Source: Ruegeria lacuscaerulensis (GTDB lineage Bacteria; Pseudomonadota; Alphaproteobacteria; Rhodobacterales; Rhodobacteraceae). From it: a stretch of 64,000 nt of DNA. The notes beneath the pieces are model-generated. The model saw nothing but the letters and a program-made list of their open reading frames with translations. It did no database searches and was not told the origin of the DNA. Position numbers and translations under genes: made by a program. Location: contig NZ_WQDY01000004.1 in assembly GCF_013033355.1 (NCBI RefSeq), positions 301,720 through 365,719 on the forward strand, written 5' to 3'. Positions 1-9,026 of this stretch are shown in pieces; position 1 is the stretch's first letter; each line of letters begins with the position of its first letter.

Positions 1-860
1 TTGGCCAGTTCGTCGGACAACCACACCCGCAGGCGCGCGTTTTCGGCCTGACAGTGAGACAGGAACTCTTCGTCCTTAACCGCAGCTTCGGCCGCCGCCA
101 AAGCGGTCAGTGATAAGTTAAACGGCTGCCGCACTCGGTTGAGCACATCAATGATCGACTGCGCGGCATAGCCCCAGCCGACGCGCATCCCACCCAGACC
201 GTACACTTTCGAGAACGTCCGAGTCATGATCACATTGTCGAACCGATCCACGATGGACGCCCCGCCATCAAAATCATCGACGAACTCGGCATAGGCCCCG
301 TCGATCACCATCAGGCAACTGTCGGGCAGAGCCTCGGCCAGCCGCACAAGCTCACTTTCAGGGATCATGGTCGAGGTCGGGTTGCCCGGATTGGTTACGA
401 ACACGATCCGTGTCTGACCGGTCACGGCAGCAAGGATGTTGTCAACGTCGACGTGGCGATCCTTTTCGGGAACCATCACAGGTGTCGCGCCAGCCATCCG
501 CGCGATGATCGGATACATGGAAAACCCGTGCTCGGTATAGATGACCTCATCCCCCGGCCCGGCATAGGCTTGGGCGACGAATTGCAGCACCTCGTCGCTA
601 CCCACACCGCAGATGATCCGTGCCGGGTCCAGCCCGTGGCGCGCACCGATTGCGTCGCGCAGAGGAGCGTGGTCCGTACTGGGATAGCGATGCAGGGTGG
701 CAGCACTGTCGCGCACGGCTTCGATCGCCTTAGGACTTGGACCAAAGGGGTTTTCGTTGGAACTAAGCTTGATCACATGCGCAACCCCCGCCACATGCGA
801 CTGACCGCCCTGATAAAGCGCGATGTCCATAATGCCGGGTTGCGGGGTAATCTTGGTCAT
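1..860 (-). CDS. hisC: Histidinol-phosphate aminotransferase, N-terminal ~286 residues (3' end outside window)
   Basis: PLP-dependent class I/II aminotransferase that converts imidazole-acetol phosphate and glutamate to histidinol phosphate in histidine synthesis; many homologues also serve aromatic amino acids. The protein starts [19 protein letters not shown] and soon shows the family signature [15 protein letters not shown]. The ATG at 860 is preceded by GGAGCC, and the frame stays open to the window edge. The family is usually about 360 residues, so roughly the last quarter is missing only because the window ends. The class V aminotransferase gene lies 65 bases upstream on the same strand, with no terminator seen between them. 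The SD sits inside a hairpin, described separately. HisC is the best call; a broader aromatic aminotransferase role remains possible. Confidence 0.85.
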   Translation of the reverse strand, partial: MTKITPQPGIMDIALYQGGQSHVAGVAHVIKLSSNENPFGPSPKAIEAVRDSAATLHRYPSTDHAPLRDAIGARHGLDPARIICGVGSDEVLQFVAQAYAGPGDEVIYTEHGFSMYPIIARMAGATPVMVPEKDRHVDVDNILAAVTGQTRIVFVTNPGNPTSTMIPESELVRLAEALPDSCLMVIDGAYAEFVDDFDGGASIVDRFDNVIMTRTFSKVYGLGGMRVGWGYAAQSIIDVLNRVRQPFNLSLTALAAAEAAVKDEEFLSHCQAENARLRVWLSDELA

Positions 861-887
861 AAGAGGCTCCGTTGATTGGAGCCCCTC
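861..887 (-). promoter_or_regulatory. Hairpin that buries the hisC ribosome binding site
   Basis: Read on the minus strand, GAGGGGCTCC, a 7-base loop AATCAAC and GGAGCCTCTT lie immediately before the hisC ATG. The arms can form ten pairs, six of them a perfect GGCTCC/GGAGCC core plus two G-U pairs, and the 3' arm contains the only plausible Shine-Dalgarno sequence. There is no T tract, so it does not look like an intrinsic terminator. Translation control is an inference. Confidence 0.4.
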
Positions 888-925
888 ATACCTGTCTCAA
901 CGCGTTGAGAAAAGCGGCAATTCCG

Positions 926-2341
926 TCACGCCGCTTTGAAGCGGGCCGTCGCCGGGTCGGCGCTGTAGAACGGGGCAAACTCTGACGTGCGCCGCGACAG
1001 ATCATTGACGCTGTCGATGATGAAGCGAACCGTATCCTCGCTCATCAAATACGAGAAATTCAGACGTACCCAGCCGGGCTTTTTCAGCTCTTCCCCAGCG
1101 GACAGCGCCGCGTGTAGTTCATCCGATGCCGACTGGTCAATTCCCAAAAGACGGTGCGCATACGGTCCAGCACACGCGCAGCCACCACGCGCTTGTATTC
1201 CATAGATATCACTCAACATCCGCGTGAAAAGTTGCTGGTGTACCGGATTCCCCGCGTTATCTCGCACCAGGAAAGAATAGATAGGCAACCGGTGCGCGTC
1301 TTCGGAACCCAGAAGCGTCAGGTTAGGATTATTCCCCCAACCTGCGATCGCCATACGGTTATAGCGCGCCTCGCGCTCGGCGATCTCATCTTCTCCAACC
1401 GCGTCCTTGACGATAAAGGCCAAAGCCGCGCGGATATCACCAATGACGTTCGGCGTTCCGGCCTCCTCTCGCGTTGCAAGATCGGTGCTGTAGTCATGCC
1501 GCCATGGCGAGACAAAGCTGACAGTCCCACCGCCCGGCCAACTTGGACTGCGGCGCGTCACCATATTCTGGTTAACAACCAACACACCCGAGGCCCCCGG
1601 CCCGCCCGGAAACTTGTGCGGAGAGACCACAATTGCATCCTTGCACGTATCGCCCTGCCCCATGCTCATCGGCAGATAGGGTCCGCCTCCGGCGTAGTCC
1701 CATACGGCAAGCGCGCCATGCGCTTTGAGAATCCGTGTCACCGGATCAGGGTCGGTGATAATGCCTGTTACATTGGAGGCGGCCGAAAACGACCCGATGA
1801 TCAGATCCGACGCGGCATGGTCGTACAGAATACGTTCTAGCACTTCCAGATCGACACCACCGCCCGGCGCTTCGGGAATTTCAATCACCCGCGCCTTGCT
1901 TTCGCGCCATGGCAGGATGTTCGAGTGATGCTCGTACGGCCCCAACAACACAACCGGCCGGTCTGCCTCGTTCACTCCCATCAGGCTGACCAGCCGGTTG
2001 AGGCCCGCGGTGGCGCCGGATCCGGTAAAGATCACCGCATCCTCTTCCTTGGCGCCAACGACACGGGCAATCTCGGCCCGCGCCTCGCGGCGCAGGCGGG
2101 TCATGTAAGACCCACAATAGGAGGCTTCGGTGTGACTGTTGGCATAAAACGGCAACACATGCCCGGCCACAAAATCCTCGACTTGCCGCAATGCGCGGCC
2201 CGACGCGACATAGTCCGCATACACAAGCGGCACGTCCCCGTTCAGACCCGGGATCATAACGTTCTCTCCAATCAATCCGCCTCGCAGGGTCGAGATGCAT
2301 TTGGCGGATTGGATGGTCGAGCGGAAATGGGACAGGGTCAT
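926..2341 (-). CDS. Aminotransferase class V, cysteine-desulfurase-like fold
   Basis: PLP enzyme of the class V (NifS/SufS/CsdA-like) superfamily. The PLP-binding lysine is in SPHKFPGGPG near residue 243, the aspartate that pairs with the PLP nitrogen is in WDYAGGG near 215, and the EHHSN motif lies near 138. A C-terminal RGGCACAGPYAHRLLG segment (Cys 388 and 390) sits where desulfurases carry their active-site loop, but the spacing is not that of SufS, so desulfurase activity is unproven. It is 471 residues, longer than SufS (about 405). The start has an AAGGAG site 8 bases upstream. A divergent Lrp-family regulator begins about 100 bases away and may control it. The substrate cannot be read from the sequence. 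Confidence 0.8.
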   Translation of the reverse strand: MTLSHFRSTIQSAKCISTLRGGLIGENVMIPGLNGDVPLVYADYVASGRALRQVEDFVAGHVLPFYANSHTEASYCGSYMTRLRREARAEIARVVGAKEEDAVIFTGSGATAGLNRLVSLMGVNEADRPVVLLGPYEHHSNILPWRESKARVIEIPEAPGGGVDLEVLERILYDHAASDLIIGSFSAASNVTGIITDPDPVTRILKAHGALAVWDYAGGGPYLPMSMGQGDTCKDAIVVSPHKFPGGPGASGVLVVNQNMVTRRSPSWPGGGTVSFVSPWRHDYSTDLATREEAGTPNVIGDIRAALAFIVKDAVGEDEIAEREARYNRMAIAGWGNNPNLTLLGSEDAHRLPIYSFLVRDNAGNPVHQQLFTRMLSDIYGIQARGGCACAGPYAHRLLGIDQSASDELHAALSAGEELKKPGWVRLNFSYLMSEDTVRFIIDSVNDLSRRTSEFAPFYSADPATARFKAA

Positions 2342-2443
2342 AGATCAGGCTCCTTGTTGTGCCATCAATATGATTGGTATTTGATCAATAAACTTCACAA
2401 ATTTTTGGATTTATTCATCTAATATTGTGTCATATGATTAATA
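2342..2443. promoter_or_regulatory. AT-rich divergent promoter region between the class V aminotransferase and Lrp genes
   Basis: About 100 bases of strongly AT-rich DNA separate the two divergent starts, in contrast to the GC-rich neighbours. It includes the perfect palindrome TTGATCAA at 2381-2388 and several ATT/AAT dyads, as expected for Lrp-type binding. No specific box was verified. Confidence 0.4.
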
Positions 2444-2905
2444 ATGATGAAGAATTTAGATCAGATTGATCAAGGCATTCTACGCGAACTACAGAAAGAT
2501 GCCACGCTGTCCCAGCGAGAGCTGGCCGATCGCGTCGGACTGTCCCAAAACGCGTGTTGGCGGCGCTTGAAAGCGTTGAACGAAAGCGGTGTCATCATTG
2601 GCTCGACAGCACGGATCGCCCGAGAAAAACTGGGCCTAAGCCTTGTGGTGTTTGTTATGTTGCGCACCCGGCATCATTCAGCAGACTGGCTGCAAGCATT
2701 TCGCAGTCACGTACTTACAATTCCGGAAGTTGTAGATTTTCATCGTATTGGAGGGGACTACGACTATCAGCTGAAAGTCGTAACCCAAGACATGGCGTCC
2801 TACGACAAGGTTTATCAGCGCCTGATCGAAAAGGTCGAGCTGGACAGTGTCACGTCCTATTTCGCTATGGAAGCGATTGCCGAGGGACGGCCGTTACCGA
2901 TCTAG
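2444..2905 (+). CDS. Lrp/AsnC family transcriptional regulator
   Basis: A 153-residue DNA-binding regulator of the feast/famine family. The N-terminal HTH is clear (LDQIDQGILRELQKDATLSQ, then ELADRVGLSQNACWRRLKAL), followed by the alpha-beta RAM ligand-binding domain with the conserved segment HRIGGDYDYQLKV. Length matches the family (150-165). The first two codons are both ATG and neither has a strong SD, so the start could be 2444 or 2447. It is transcribed away from the class V aminotransferase gene, the usual arrangement in which an Lrp protein controls a neighbouring amino-acid enzyme. The ligand is unknown, though an amino acid is likely. About 290 bases without a recognised gene follow before the next start. 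Confidence 0.88.
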   Translation: MMKNLDQIDQGILRELQKDATLSQRELADRVGLSQNACWRRLKALNESGVIIGSTARIAREKLGLSLVVFVMLRTRHHSADWLQAFRSHVLTIPEVVDFHRIGGDYDYQLKVVTQDMASYDKVYQRLIEKVELDSVTSYFAMEAIAEGRPLPI

Positions 2906-3199
2906 GGCCGCAGACTATTCGCTTTAAAAAAGCAACTTTCGCGGCAGATTCGACGCATTAAAAGCAGTCAAATTAGGTAAAAAACTCATTTTCTTGAGAA
3001 TGTCACAAACTCGTGTATGATACTGGTGTTTCAGGACCAAAAGATAAAAGCGAGAATTCGCACTGGGAATTGGGGGCGATTTCCTAAAGGCTAGAACCTC
3101 TTGGGCGTATGCCGCGCGTGGGTGGACATTAAGGCTGTTTGCCTTTTTGTCCTTTAGCTTCTGCGTGTGGTTTTGTTTTGGTTAAATGTGGAGGGGGCC

Positions 3200-4093
3200 A
3201 TGCCCAAGAATAGTAACCCTAATTCTATGGCGACGATCACGTCGTCCACCAAGACTCGGACAATCGACTTTGAAAGTGATGACGACGGCCTGTTGCTGGC
3301 TGGTGATACCGGAGATCAATTTGTTTTTGCCGATTTCACAGTAACGGGTGTTTCAAACTCTCCGTCAGGGATTTCAAACGAAGCCATGATTTTTGACAGC
3401 GCCAATCCAACTGGTGGCGACACTGACTTGGCGACAGTCTCTCAGGGGAATCTTTTGATCGTTTCCGAAGACGGGGATTCCTCGGATCCTGACGACGAAG
3501 CAGGCGGCGGAACGCTGACGTTTGACTTCAACACACCAGTGAACCTGACCAGTATCGCATTGGTCGATGCGTTCGAAGGTGGTGCGCAATTCGAAGCCTT
3601 TGATAGCGAGGGGAACTCGCTTGGGGTCATCGTCATTGCGGCCGAAGGCGACGGCTCTGACGGTAAAGTCGGCACTGTTGATCTTAGCCAATTCGAAGAT
3701 GTATCGCAGCTTGTGGTCACTTTTGACGAAAGCGGTGCCGTCGACGACCTGATGTATGAGATCGAACAGTGTATTACTGTCGACAAGGACATCTCTAACA
3801 TTGTCCTTTACCTCGATTGCGAGGGCGACGTCATCAAGTTCAAGATCGACGATTTTGGCGATGGTGTTAACGAAATTACTGTCGCAGAGCTGGAGCAATA
3901 TCTCGACAAGACCGACTTTGGTGATTGCGACATACTCGGCCTTACAATCAAAGCGGGTAACAACGGCGGCGAGTTCGGGCCAGGTGAAGGTGAATACATC
4001 GACGTAATTACCGATGACACTTTTGACACCGGCACTTCTGCCAAGGCAGACGTCGAAGTATCCGCTGCCGATTTCTTCATGCACATCGTTTGA
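3200..4093 (+). CDS. Acidic beta-rich protein, probably secreted; unknown function
   Basis: I choose the ATG at 3200 (MPKNSNPNSMATITSS) because GGAGG lies 5 bases upstream; an in-frame alternative at 3167 lacks a site. The 297-residue product is very acidic, with many Asp, Glu, Gly and Thr and almost no Arg or Lys. It has no Sec signal peptide or membrane segment. Residues about 15-190 resemble a recurrent extracellular domain (FDSANPTGGDTDL, LLIVSEDGD, then GGGTLTFDF), which I recall from secreted bacterial proteins, often with PEP-CTERM tails. A second acidic part follows an ITVDKDISNIVLYLDCEG segment. The extreme C-terminus ends with hydrophobic residues (FFMHIV) after an acidic stretch, which would suit type I secretion. 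No exporter is adjacent. Function unknown; possibly surface or matrix. Confidence 0.65.
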   Translation: MPKNSNPNSMATITSSTKTRTIDFESDDDGLLLAGDTGDQFVFADFTVTGVSNSPSGISNEAMIFDSANPTGGDTDLATVSQGNLLIVSEDGDSSDPDDEAGGGTLTFDFNTPVNLTSIALVDAFEGGAQFEAFDSEGNSLGVIVIAAEGDGSDGKVGTVDLSQFEDVSQLVVTFDESGAVDDLMYEIEQCITVDKDISNIVLYLDCEGDVIKFKIDDFGDGVNEITVAELEQYLDKTDFGDCDILGLTIKAGNNGGEFGPGEGEYIDVITDDTFDTGTSAKADVEVSAADFFMHIV

Positions 4094-4130
4094 TAGCGGA
4101 CACGTTCTGAACAAGAATTGTGTAGGAAAC

Positions 4131-4161
4131 AAAAAAGGCCGCGGAGATCGCGGCCTTTTTT
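4131..4161. terminator. Bidirectional rho-independent terminator
   Basis: A perfect 13-bp stem: AAAAAAGGCCGCG (4131-4143), 5-base loop GAGAT, and CGCGGCCTTTTTT (4149-4161). It carries a T run in both directions and lies between the convergent acidic-protein gene and rpsD, so it can serve both. Confidence 0.93.
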
Positions 4162-4181
4162 ATTAACTGTATCGGCGAGGA

Positions 4182-4802
4182 TTAGTTCTTCGCGTAGAAT
4201 TCGACGACCAGGTTCGGTTCCATCATGACCGGGTAAGGTACATCGCTCAGACCCGGGGCGCGCACGAAGGTCGCGGTCATTTTCGAATGGTCGGCGTCGA
4301 TGTAGTCGGGAACATCACGCTCGGCCAGTGCAACAGCTTCCAGAACAACAGCCAGTTGTTTGGACTTGTCGCGCACTTCGATAACGTCGCCTTCTTTGAC
4401 GCGGTAGCTGGGGATGTTGACCCGCTTGCCGTTCACTTTGACATGGCCGTGGTTCACGAACTGACGTGCGGCAAACACGGTCGGCACGAATTTGGCGCGG
4501 TATACAACGGCGTCCAAACGACGCTCGAGCAGGCCGATCAGGTTTTCACCGGTGTCGCCCTTAACACGCTCGGCTTCGGCGTAGATGCGGCGGAACTGCT
4601 TTTCGGTCAGGTCGCCGTAGTAGCCCTTCAGTTTCTGCTTGGCGCGCAGCTGCAGACCGAAGTCCGACAATTTGCCCTTCCGGCGTTGGCCGTGCTGGCC
4701 GGGGCCGTATTCACGACGGTTAACCGGGGATTTCGGACGACCCCAGATGTTTTCGCCCATCCGGCGGTCGATTTTGTGCTTGGCAGACGTGCGTTTCGTC
4801 AC
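4182..4802 (-). CDS. rpsD: 30S ribosomal protein S4
   Basis: S4 binds 16S rRNA and nucleates small-subunit assembly. The sequence is unmistakable: [20 protein letters not shown] at the start, [17 protein letters not shown], then the S4 RNA-binding domain ([20 protein letters not shown], then [20 protein letters not shown]). I use the GTG at 4802, not an in-frame ATG 14 codons upstream, because AAGGAG lies 8 bases before the GTG and the resulting 206 residues match the family. The gene stands alone rather than in the alpha operon, as I recall for Rhodobacterales. The bidirectional terminator follows the stop. Confidence 0.98.
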   Translation of the reverse strand: MTKRTSAKHKIDRRMGENIWGRPKSPVNRREYGPGQHGQRRKGKLSDFGLQLRAKQKLKGYYGDLTEKQFRRIYAEAERVKGDTGENLIGLLERRLDAVVYRAKFVPTVFAARQFVNHGHVKVNGKRVNIPSYRVKEGDVIEVRDKSKQLAVVLEAVALAERDVPDYIDADHSKMTATFVRAPGLSDVPYPVMMEPNLVVEFYAKN

Positions 4803-5021
4803 GGCTGATCTCCTTCTTTGTGGTCGAAGGCGTTCCCCCGCCAAGGGAGCAGACGCCTACTATGAAGGGCGTTGTCCTCTTGAGGTTTCCCCCATGACAG
4901 GCATCCCCTTGCGGGGGCCACCAACACCAATGAAGCCGCGCTTATATCCCCAGCTCAGGCAGAGTCAACACGTGGAGCATGAGAAGATGTGATTTTTCGG
5001 ACGCAAAAACTGCGATGTCGC

Positions 5022-5516
5022 TCAGTCCATTGCCTGAGCAGCATTCACCGCTGGCAAACGCGGGACTGGGTGAATGTCAGAAGCCATGCTGGGTCGCGTC
5101 GGAAATGCAATAACGGTATCCGCTGTACCCGTGGCATGATCATTGGCAACTCTGATCTCGATCACCTCGTCGACCCAGAATTCTTGTTCACGCATAGGCA
5201 ATCCATTTTCGAACACAAGAACCGGATCGCCGAGGGTGCCGACGCTGTGCAATAAAGCTGAATACTGTTGCGCACCATTTGTCAGAACAATTACGCCTAA
5301 CGCGTCACCATCCAGCTCTTGTTCAGAGATAAAGTGATCCGGCAGCCGAGCACGCAAGCCCTTCGCGGTGTCTGTGAACTCTTCAACGCAGAGAATATGT
5401 CCCCGCCACGACCACACTGCCCCTACAGCCATGAACGACAATGGCGCCCCTTCAAGACCATCCAATTCTGTTTGCGCCCACGAAATGGCCACACGACCGC
5501 TTTGTCCGGTTCTCAT
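5022..5516 (-). CDS. Stand-alone N-terminal domain of a Rhodobacterales Hint-type protein
   Basis: The start MRTGQSGRVAISWAQTELDG, followed by GAVWSWRG, matches the N-terminal region I recall from Hint (hedgehog/intein) domain proteins common in Rhodobacterales. In those, about 150 residues precede a Hint domain that begins near a CFTPGT motif. Here the alignment continues through TNGAQQYSALLHSV and WVDEVIEIRV, but where the Hint domain should begin the sequence reads TVIAFPTRPSMAS and stops about 25 residues later. The catalytic cysteine and the whole autoprocessing domain are absent. The start at 5516 is preferred over a GTG 15 bases upstream because it matches the family start. This is either a decayed gene or a natural single-domain version; the frame itself is intact. 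Confidence 0.55.
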   Translation of the reverse strand: MRTGQSGRVAISWAQTELDGLEGAPLSFMAVGAVWSWRGHILCVEEFTDTAKGLRARLPDHFISEQELDGDALGVIVLTNGAQQYSALLHSVGTLGDPVLVFENGLPMREQEFWVDEVIEIRVANDHATGTADTVIAFPTRPSMASDIHPVPRLPAVNAAQAMD

Positions 5517-6453
5517 CTTTACCGCCTGCACTTAGAAACAAATCACTGCTCACGTGGACGTTCTTATCAGCCATAATTCGGGCAGAAAAGAGACGTTAAT
5601 GTAACGTTCATAAAGTTGTTGCTATTGAGAATCATAATTTCGGATCTGCTGAGAAACTATCCCGCTGGCAAACTCTAAATTGTTGTCAAATCCAGCATCA
5701 GTGTGCCGCCCGAGAATGCTTCAGAAGCAGGCTATGATGAAGCGGAGATTTGGTTTCGTTCCTCCAACTAACCCTCGCGGAGAAGCTGCTCGCCTAAGTG
5801 TAGCTGGATGCAAACCGTATTGCTTTGCCAACGAAGGCACAGAATGGAAGCGCCGGGTGTCGCTGACAACATTCAGTTTAATATTCATTTCGCCTTTTGT
5901 CTGATCATCAGCCGCCCGCATACACCCTTTTCGATGCACAAGCTGGTCGCTGTGCCTTTAGGTAGGTAGAATTGAAAATAACAGTCCAATTTGCACAGTG
6001 ATATTCGAAAAAGCCTACCATCATTCGGGCAAAGACACCCTTATCTCGGCCGCTTTCAGCCGTTGAAAAGTGCTTCCTGAGCTTGCACGGCCCCAATGTA
6101 GCTGTGTTACCATTCAACTCTGCGGCCCGTTTTTTGCGGAAGCTCTGCACCCCCACAAGCCGTTTGGATTTTGCAGTCATCTTTCGCCTAGATCCGCGAG
6201 GACGTGCAATGCCTGAAATTTGTGTTTTGGTTTCTGATTACTGTAGTTGTCTTCTGTCCGATGCCTGTGCACGCGAAATCCGAAACCTCTACAAGCTTGC
6301 AAGTGTTGTGCGGCACCGCAGTAGAACTGGGGCTGAAACCCGAAGACCGACTGAAAGAAACAAGAACCTCTGTAGTGGATCGCAGCGATCCCAACGTTTG
6401 GCGCTTTGCCGGGATGTGTCGCAAACCTTTGGAACAACCGGTGCCAGCGCGCT
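5517..6453. other. About 0.94 kb without a confident gene
   Basis: Six short frames overlap here on both strands and none looks like a known protein. A perfect inverted repeat ACGTTA-N3-TAACGT lies at 5593-5607, about 80 bases upstream of the Hint-family start, and could be an operator. From 6204 a GTG-started frame encodes a signal-peptide-like segment (KFVFWFLITVVVFCPMPVHA), then runs into the 3' end of the hydrolase gene on the other strand. The stretch probably holds decayed DNA. Confidence 0.5.
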
Positions 6454-7470
6454 CTATTCGCCTAGCAATTCACGAATGTTGGCGTCCAACTGCGCTGTGA
6501 AGCCTGCATCATTTCCTGGGTTAGCGGCGCAATGGCCCCAAGGCGAATGGTAGGGACGGAATATGGCATTCGGCATGAGGCTGGCCTCGATTTCATTGTC
6601 CTCTGGTGGAAAATAGAGATCCTGCGTGCAAGGCATCAAAATGGCACGAGCGTTGATGGCACCCAATGCCAATTTGTAATCCCCGTTGTAAAGCGGTCCG
6701 GTAGAGACATCGCCAGCTTGCCAAGTCGCCAGCTTGGCCAACAGATCGTTGGCGTCCCAGCCCAGTACATGATCTTGCTCCCAATCCCGCAACAACTCCT
6801 CAATGGTTTGAAAGCCAAGTTGCCGATAAAGCCCTTCGCGAAAAAAGGTCTGAGAAAAAGCCCATCCTGCATAGACTCGACCGAATGCCTTCAGCCCCGC
6901 TTCGGGCGGATTGACATAGTTACCGCCATTCCAATTTTGATCCGCGCAAAGGGCCGCCTTGACGCCTTCGAGGAAGACGAAATTATGAGGCGAGGTTTTG
7001 GCCGACGCACAGAATGGAAGGATTGCCCGCACCATATCCGGGTATTGCGCCGCCCACTGGTAAGACTGACAACCTGCCATTGACCAACCCGCGACAAGAG
7101 CAATTTTTTCGATCCCAAGGTGATCTCGGATCAATCGGTGTTGGGCAGCGATGTTGTCCCACATCTGCACCAGCGGAAAGCGAGGGCCGCTCTGTTGCGC
7201 AGGCGCATTCGATGGTGACGACGAACGACCATTGCCAAACAGGTTTGGGCTAATGATTAAATGCCGCGCAGGATCGATCGCCCGCCCTGGGCCAAAGAAA
7301 CCTTCGTTTCGGGAATTTGTACCGGTGTAAAAGGTCGGCATTATGATGACGTTGTCGCCAGTCTCAGACACCGTGCCATAAGTTTGATAGGCGATCTTGG
7401 CCTCTTTCAGTACTTCGCCCGACAAAAGAGGAAGGTCACCCAACTCGTAAATCTGAAATTCGGGTATCAT
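6454..7470 (-). CDS. Alpha/beta hydrolase of the homoserine O-acetyltransferase (MetX) family
   Basis: A 338-residue alpha/beta-fold protein. The nucleophile elbow is GWSMAG (Ser near 130), the acid is likely the Asp of CTQDLYFPPED near 285, and the catalytic His is in SPWGHCAANPG near 312. The early segment IAYQTYGTV and GTNSRNEGFFGPGRAIDP are characteristic of the MetX/E22 family. It is shorter than true MetX (about 370), and its place as last gene of a Rieske/glutamine-synthetase-like operon (16 bases after the ligase stop) argues for a catabolic hydrolase or acyltransferase instead of methionine synthesis. It may hydrolyse the amide or ester formed by the upstream enzymes; that is inference. 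Confidence 0.75.
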   Translation of the reverse strand: MIPEFQIYELGDLPLLSGEVLKEAKIAYQTYGTVSETGDNVIIMPTFYTGTNSRNEGFFGPGRAIDPARHLIISPNLFGNGRSSSPSNAPAQQSGPRFPLVQMWDNIAAQHRLIRDHLGIEKIALVAGWSMAGCQSYQWAAQYPDMVRAILPFCASAKTSPHNFVFLEGVKAALCADQNWNGGNYVNPPEAGLKAFGRVYAGWAFSQTFFREGLYRQLGFQTIEELLRDWEQDHVLGWDANDLLAKLATWQAGDVSTGPLYNGDYKLALGAINARAILMPCTQDLYFPPEDNEIEASLMPNAIFRPYHSPWGHCAANPGNDAGFTAQLDANIRELLGE

Positions 7471-7485
7471 CTCATGCTTCCCGAC

Positions 7486-8925
7486 TTAGTAGAGCCTTAG
7501 GTATTCCTGAACTTCCCAGTCGGTGACCGATTGATGATAACGCTCCCACTCATCATTCTTGTATTCCAGGTAGGATTTACGCATCACGGGACCCATCACA
7601 TGTTCCGCCATAGTGTCGTGCCGCAAAGCCTCAATCGCATTGAAAAGAGTACGCGGCAACCGGCGGATTCCCAGCTCGGAAAGCTCATTTTCAGTTTTCG
7701 AATAAAGGTCAAAATCTGTCGGCTTGCCCGGGTCGATCCTGTGCTTGATCCCCATAACAGCGCAACTGAGGTGCATCGCCATTGCCAGATAGACATTCAT
7801 GGTCATGTCGCACGCGCGATTTTCGATACAATGCCGGCTTTGCGGCAGGCGAAACTGGGACGAGCGATTGTTGAAACCATAAGTAATATTCGTCGGGGCC
7901 CAGGTGACCGTGCCGCCTTCAAACCCACCAACACGAGGCACCAACCCGTTATAGGAGTTCACGGTTGGGCAAGTGATAGCCGTGATAGCTTCGGCATGCT
8001 GCATCAGTCCGCCAACGGCCCAACGGCTTTCATCGCTCCATTCACCTTCGGGTGTTTCAAAAATGTTTTCACCCGGGCGGCTATCATGTTGCATTGACAT
8101 GTTGATATGCGCACCAGATCGCCAGTCACCCACTGTCGGTTTCGGCATAAAGGTCACGAACATCCCATGCTTTTTGGCCACCTCTTTCAAAGTGATCCGC
8201 AGAAAGGCCAGGCGATCGGACATCTCCAGCATGTTGGTATAGTGAAAATCCAGTTCGAACTGTGAATACGCACCCTCTGCGACCACGTCATGCAGGTTCC
8301 AACCCAGACCTTCGATGATGTCGATCATGTCTTTCAGGAACGCCATCGAGTCGATCGAGTATTCAACGTCATATCCAAAAGCCTGGCGGCGTGGTCGGAC
8401 ACCGATTGCAGGGTCGTCGTCAAAGGCCTTTACCGGGTGGCCGGCGTCGTCGTACTTCATCACGATGAACTCAGGTTCGACCCCTGCATAACCGGTGTAC
8501 CCCTCCAGCGCAGCTTCTTGCATGGCGCGCTTCAGAGCCTGACGCGGGCAAACATTGTAAGGCGCATCTTCCCAATACAGATCAGAGAAAATGATCGCCA
8601 TCGATGTGTCCCACGGACAGACGTAGACTGCATCGAGATCCGGCACCACCACCTGATCGCTGTCTGCGGGACTGAGTTCGGGTACGTAAGAAATAGAATG
8701 CACTGCAAATTGGGGCCCTTTCCCAAGACACAGCGGCTCGAAATCACTCATCGGGACAGGTTTGGTTTTGGGAATACCATGCAAATCGATCCACGCAGCC
8801 ATCACATACTTGACGCCTGCCTTTTCCAAACGTTGCTGAACTTCAGGGATACGTGGACGGTTCCGCTCTACAGCCTCGTTGAATGACTCATAGTAGATTC
8901 GGGCGTTTGCATTGTCCTTGGGCAT
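7486..8925 (-). CDS. Glutamine-synthetase-family ligase (gamma-glutamyl-amine synthetase type)
   Basis: ATP-dependent ligase of the GS superfamily, 479 residues. The beta-grasp N-domain (VMAAWIDLHGIPKTKPVPM) is followed by the catalytic domain with metal-binding glutamates in AGVEPEFIV (150, 152) and EGAYSQFELDF (217, 224), the SGAHINMSM motif (His 273) and the phosphate-binding NNRSSQFRLPQSR segment. It lacks the usual GlnA adenylylation tyrosine loop that I would expect near the C-terminus and sits in a catabolic operon, so it is unlikely to be the housekeeping GlnA. Relatives include gamma-glutamylmethylamide synthetase and the gamma-glutamylanilide synthase of aniline degradation; a role joining glutamate to an amine is inferred. 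GGAGG lies 7 bases before the ATG. Confidence 0.8.
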   Translation of the reverse strand: MPKDNANARIYYESFNEAVERNRPRIPEVQQRLEKAGVKYVMAAWIDLHGIPKTKPVPMSDFEPLCLGKGPQFAVHSISYVPELSPADSDQVVVPDLDAVYVCPWDTSMAIIFSDLYWEDAPYNVCPRQALKRAMQEAALEGYTGYAGVEPEFIVMKYDDAGHPVKAFDDDPAIGVRPRRQAFGYDVEYSIDSMAFLKDMIDIIEGLGWNLHDVVAEGAYSQFELDFHYTNMLEMSDRLAFLRITLKEVAKKHGMFVTFMPKPTVGDWRSGAHINMSMQHDSRPGENIFETPEGEWSDESRWAVGGLMQHAEAITAITCPTVNSYNGLVPRVGGFEGGTVTWAPTNITYGFNNRSSQFRLPQSRHCIENRACDMTMNVYLAMAMHLSCAVMGIKHRIDPGKPTDFDLYSKTENELSELGIRRLPRTLFNAIEALRHDTMAEHVMGPVMRKSYLEYKNDEWERYHQSVTDWEVQEYLRLY

Positions 8926-9026
8926 TTGGCATCCTCCAATCGAATGGCAATCAGACTTAGTTCACCAAGGGCGACCCCGGTGTTGACGCTTGTTTTGCTT
9001 GTTCTGTCGTTCAACGCACAAGGCGC

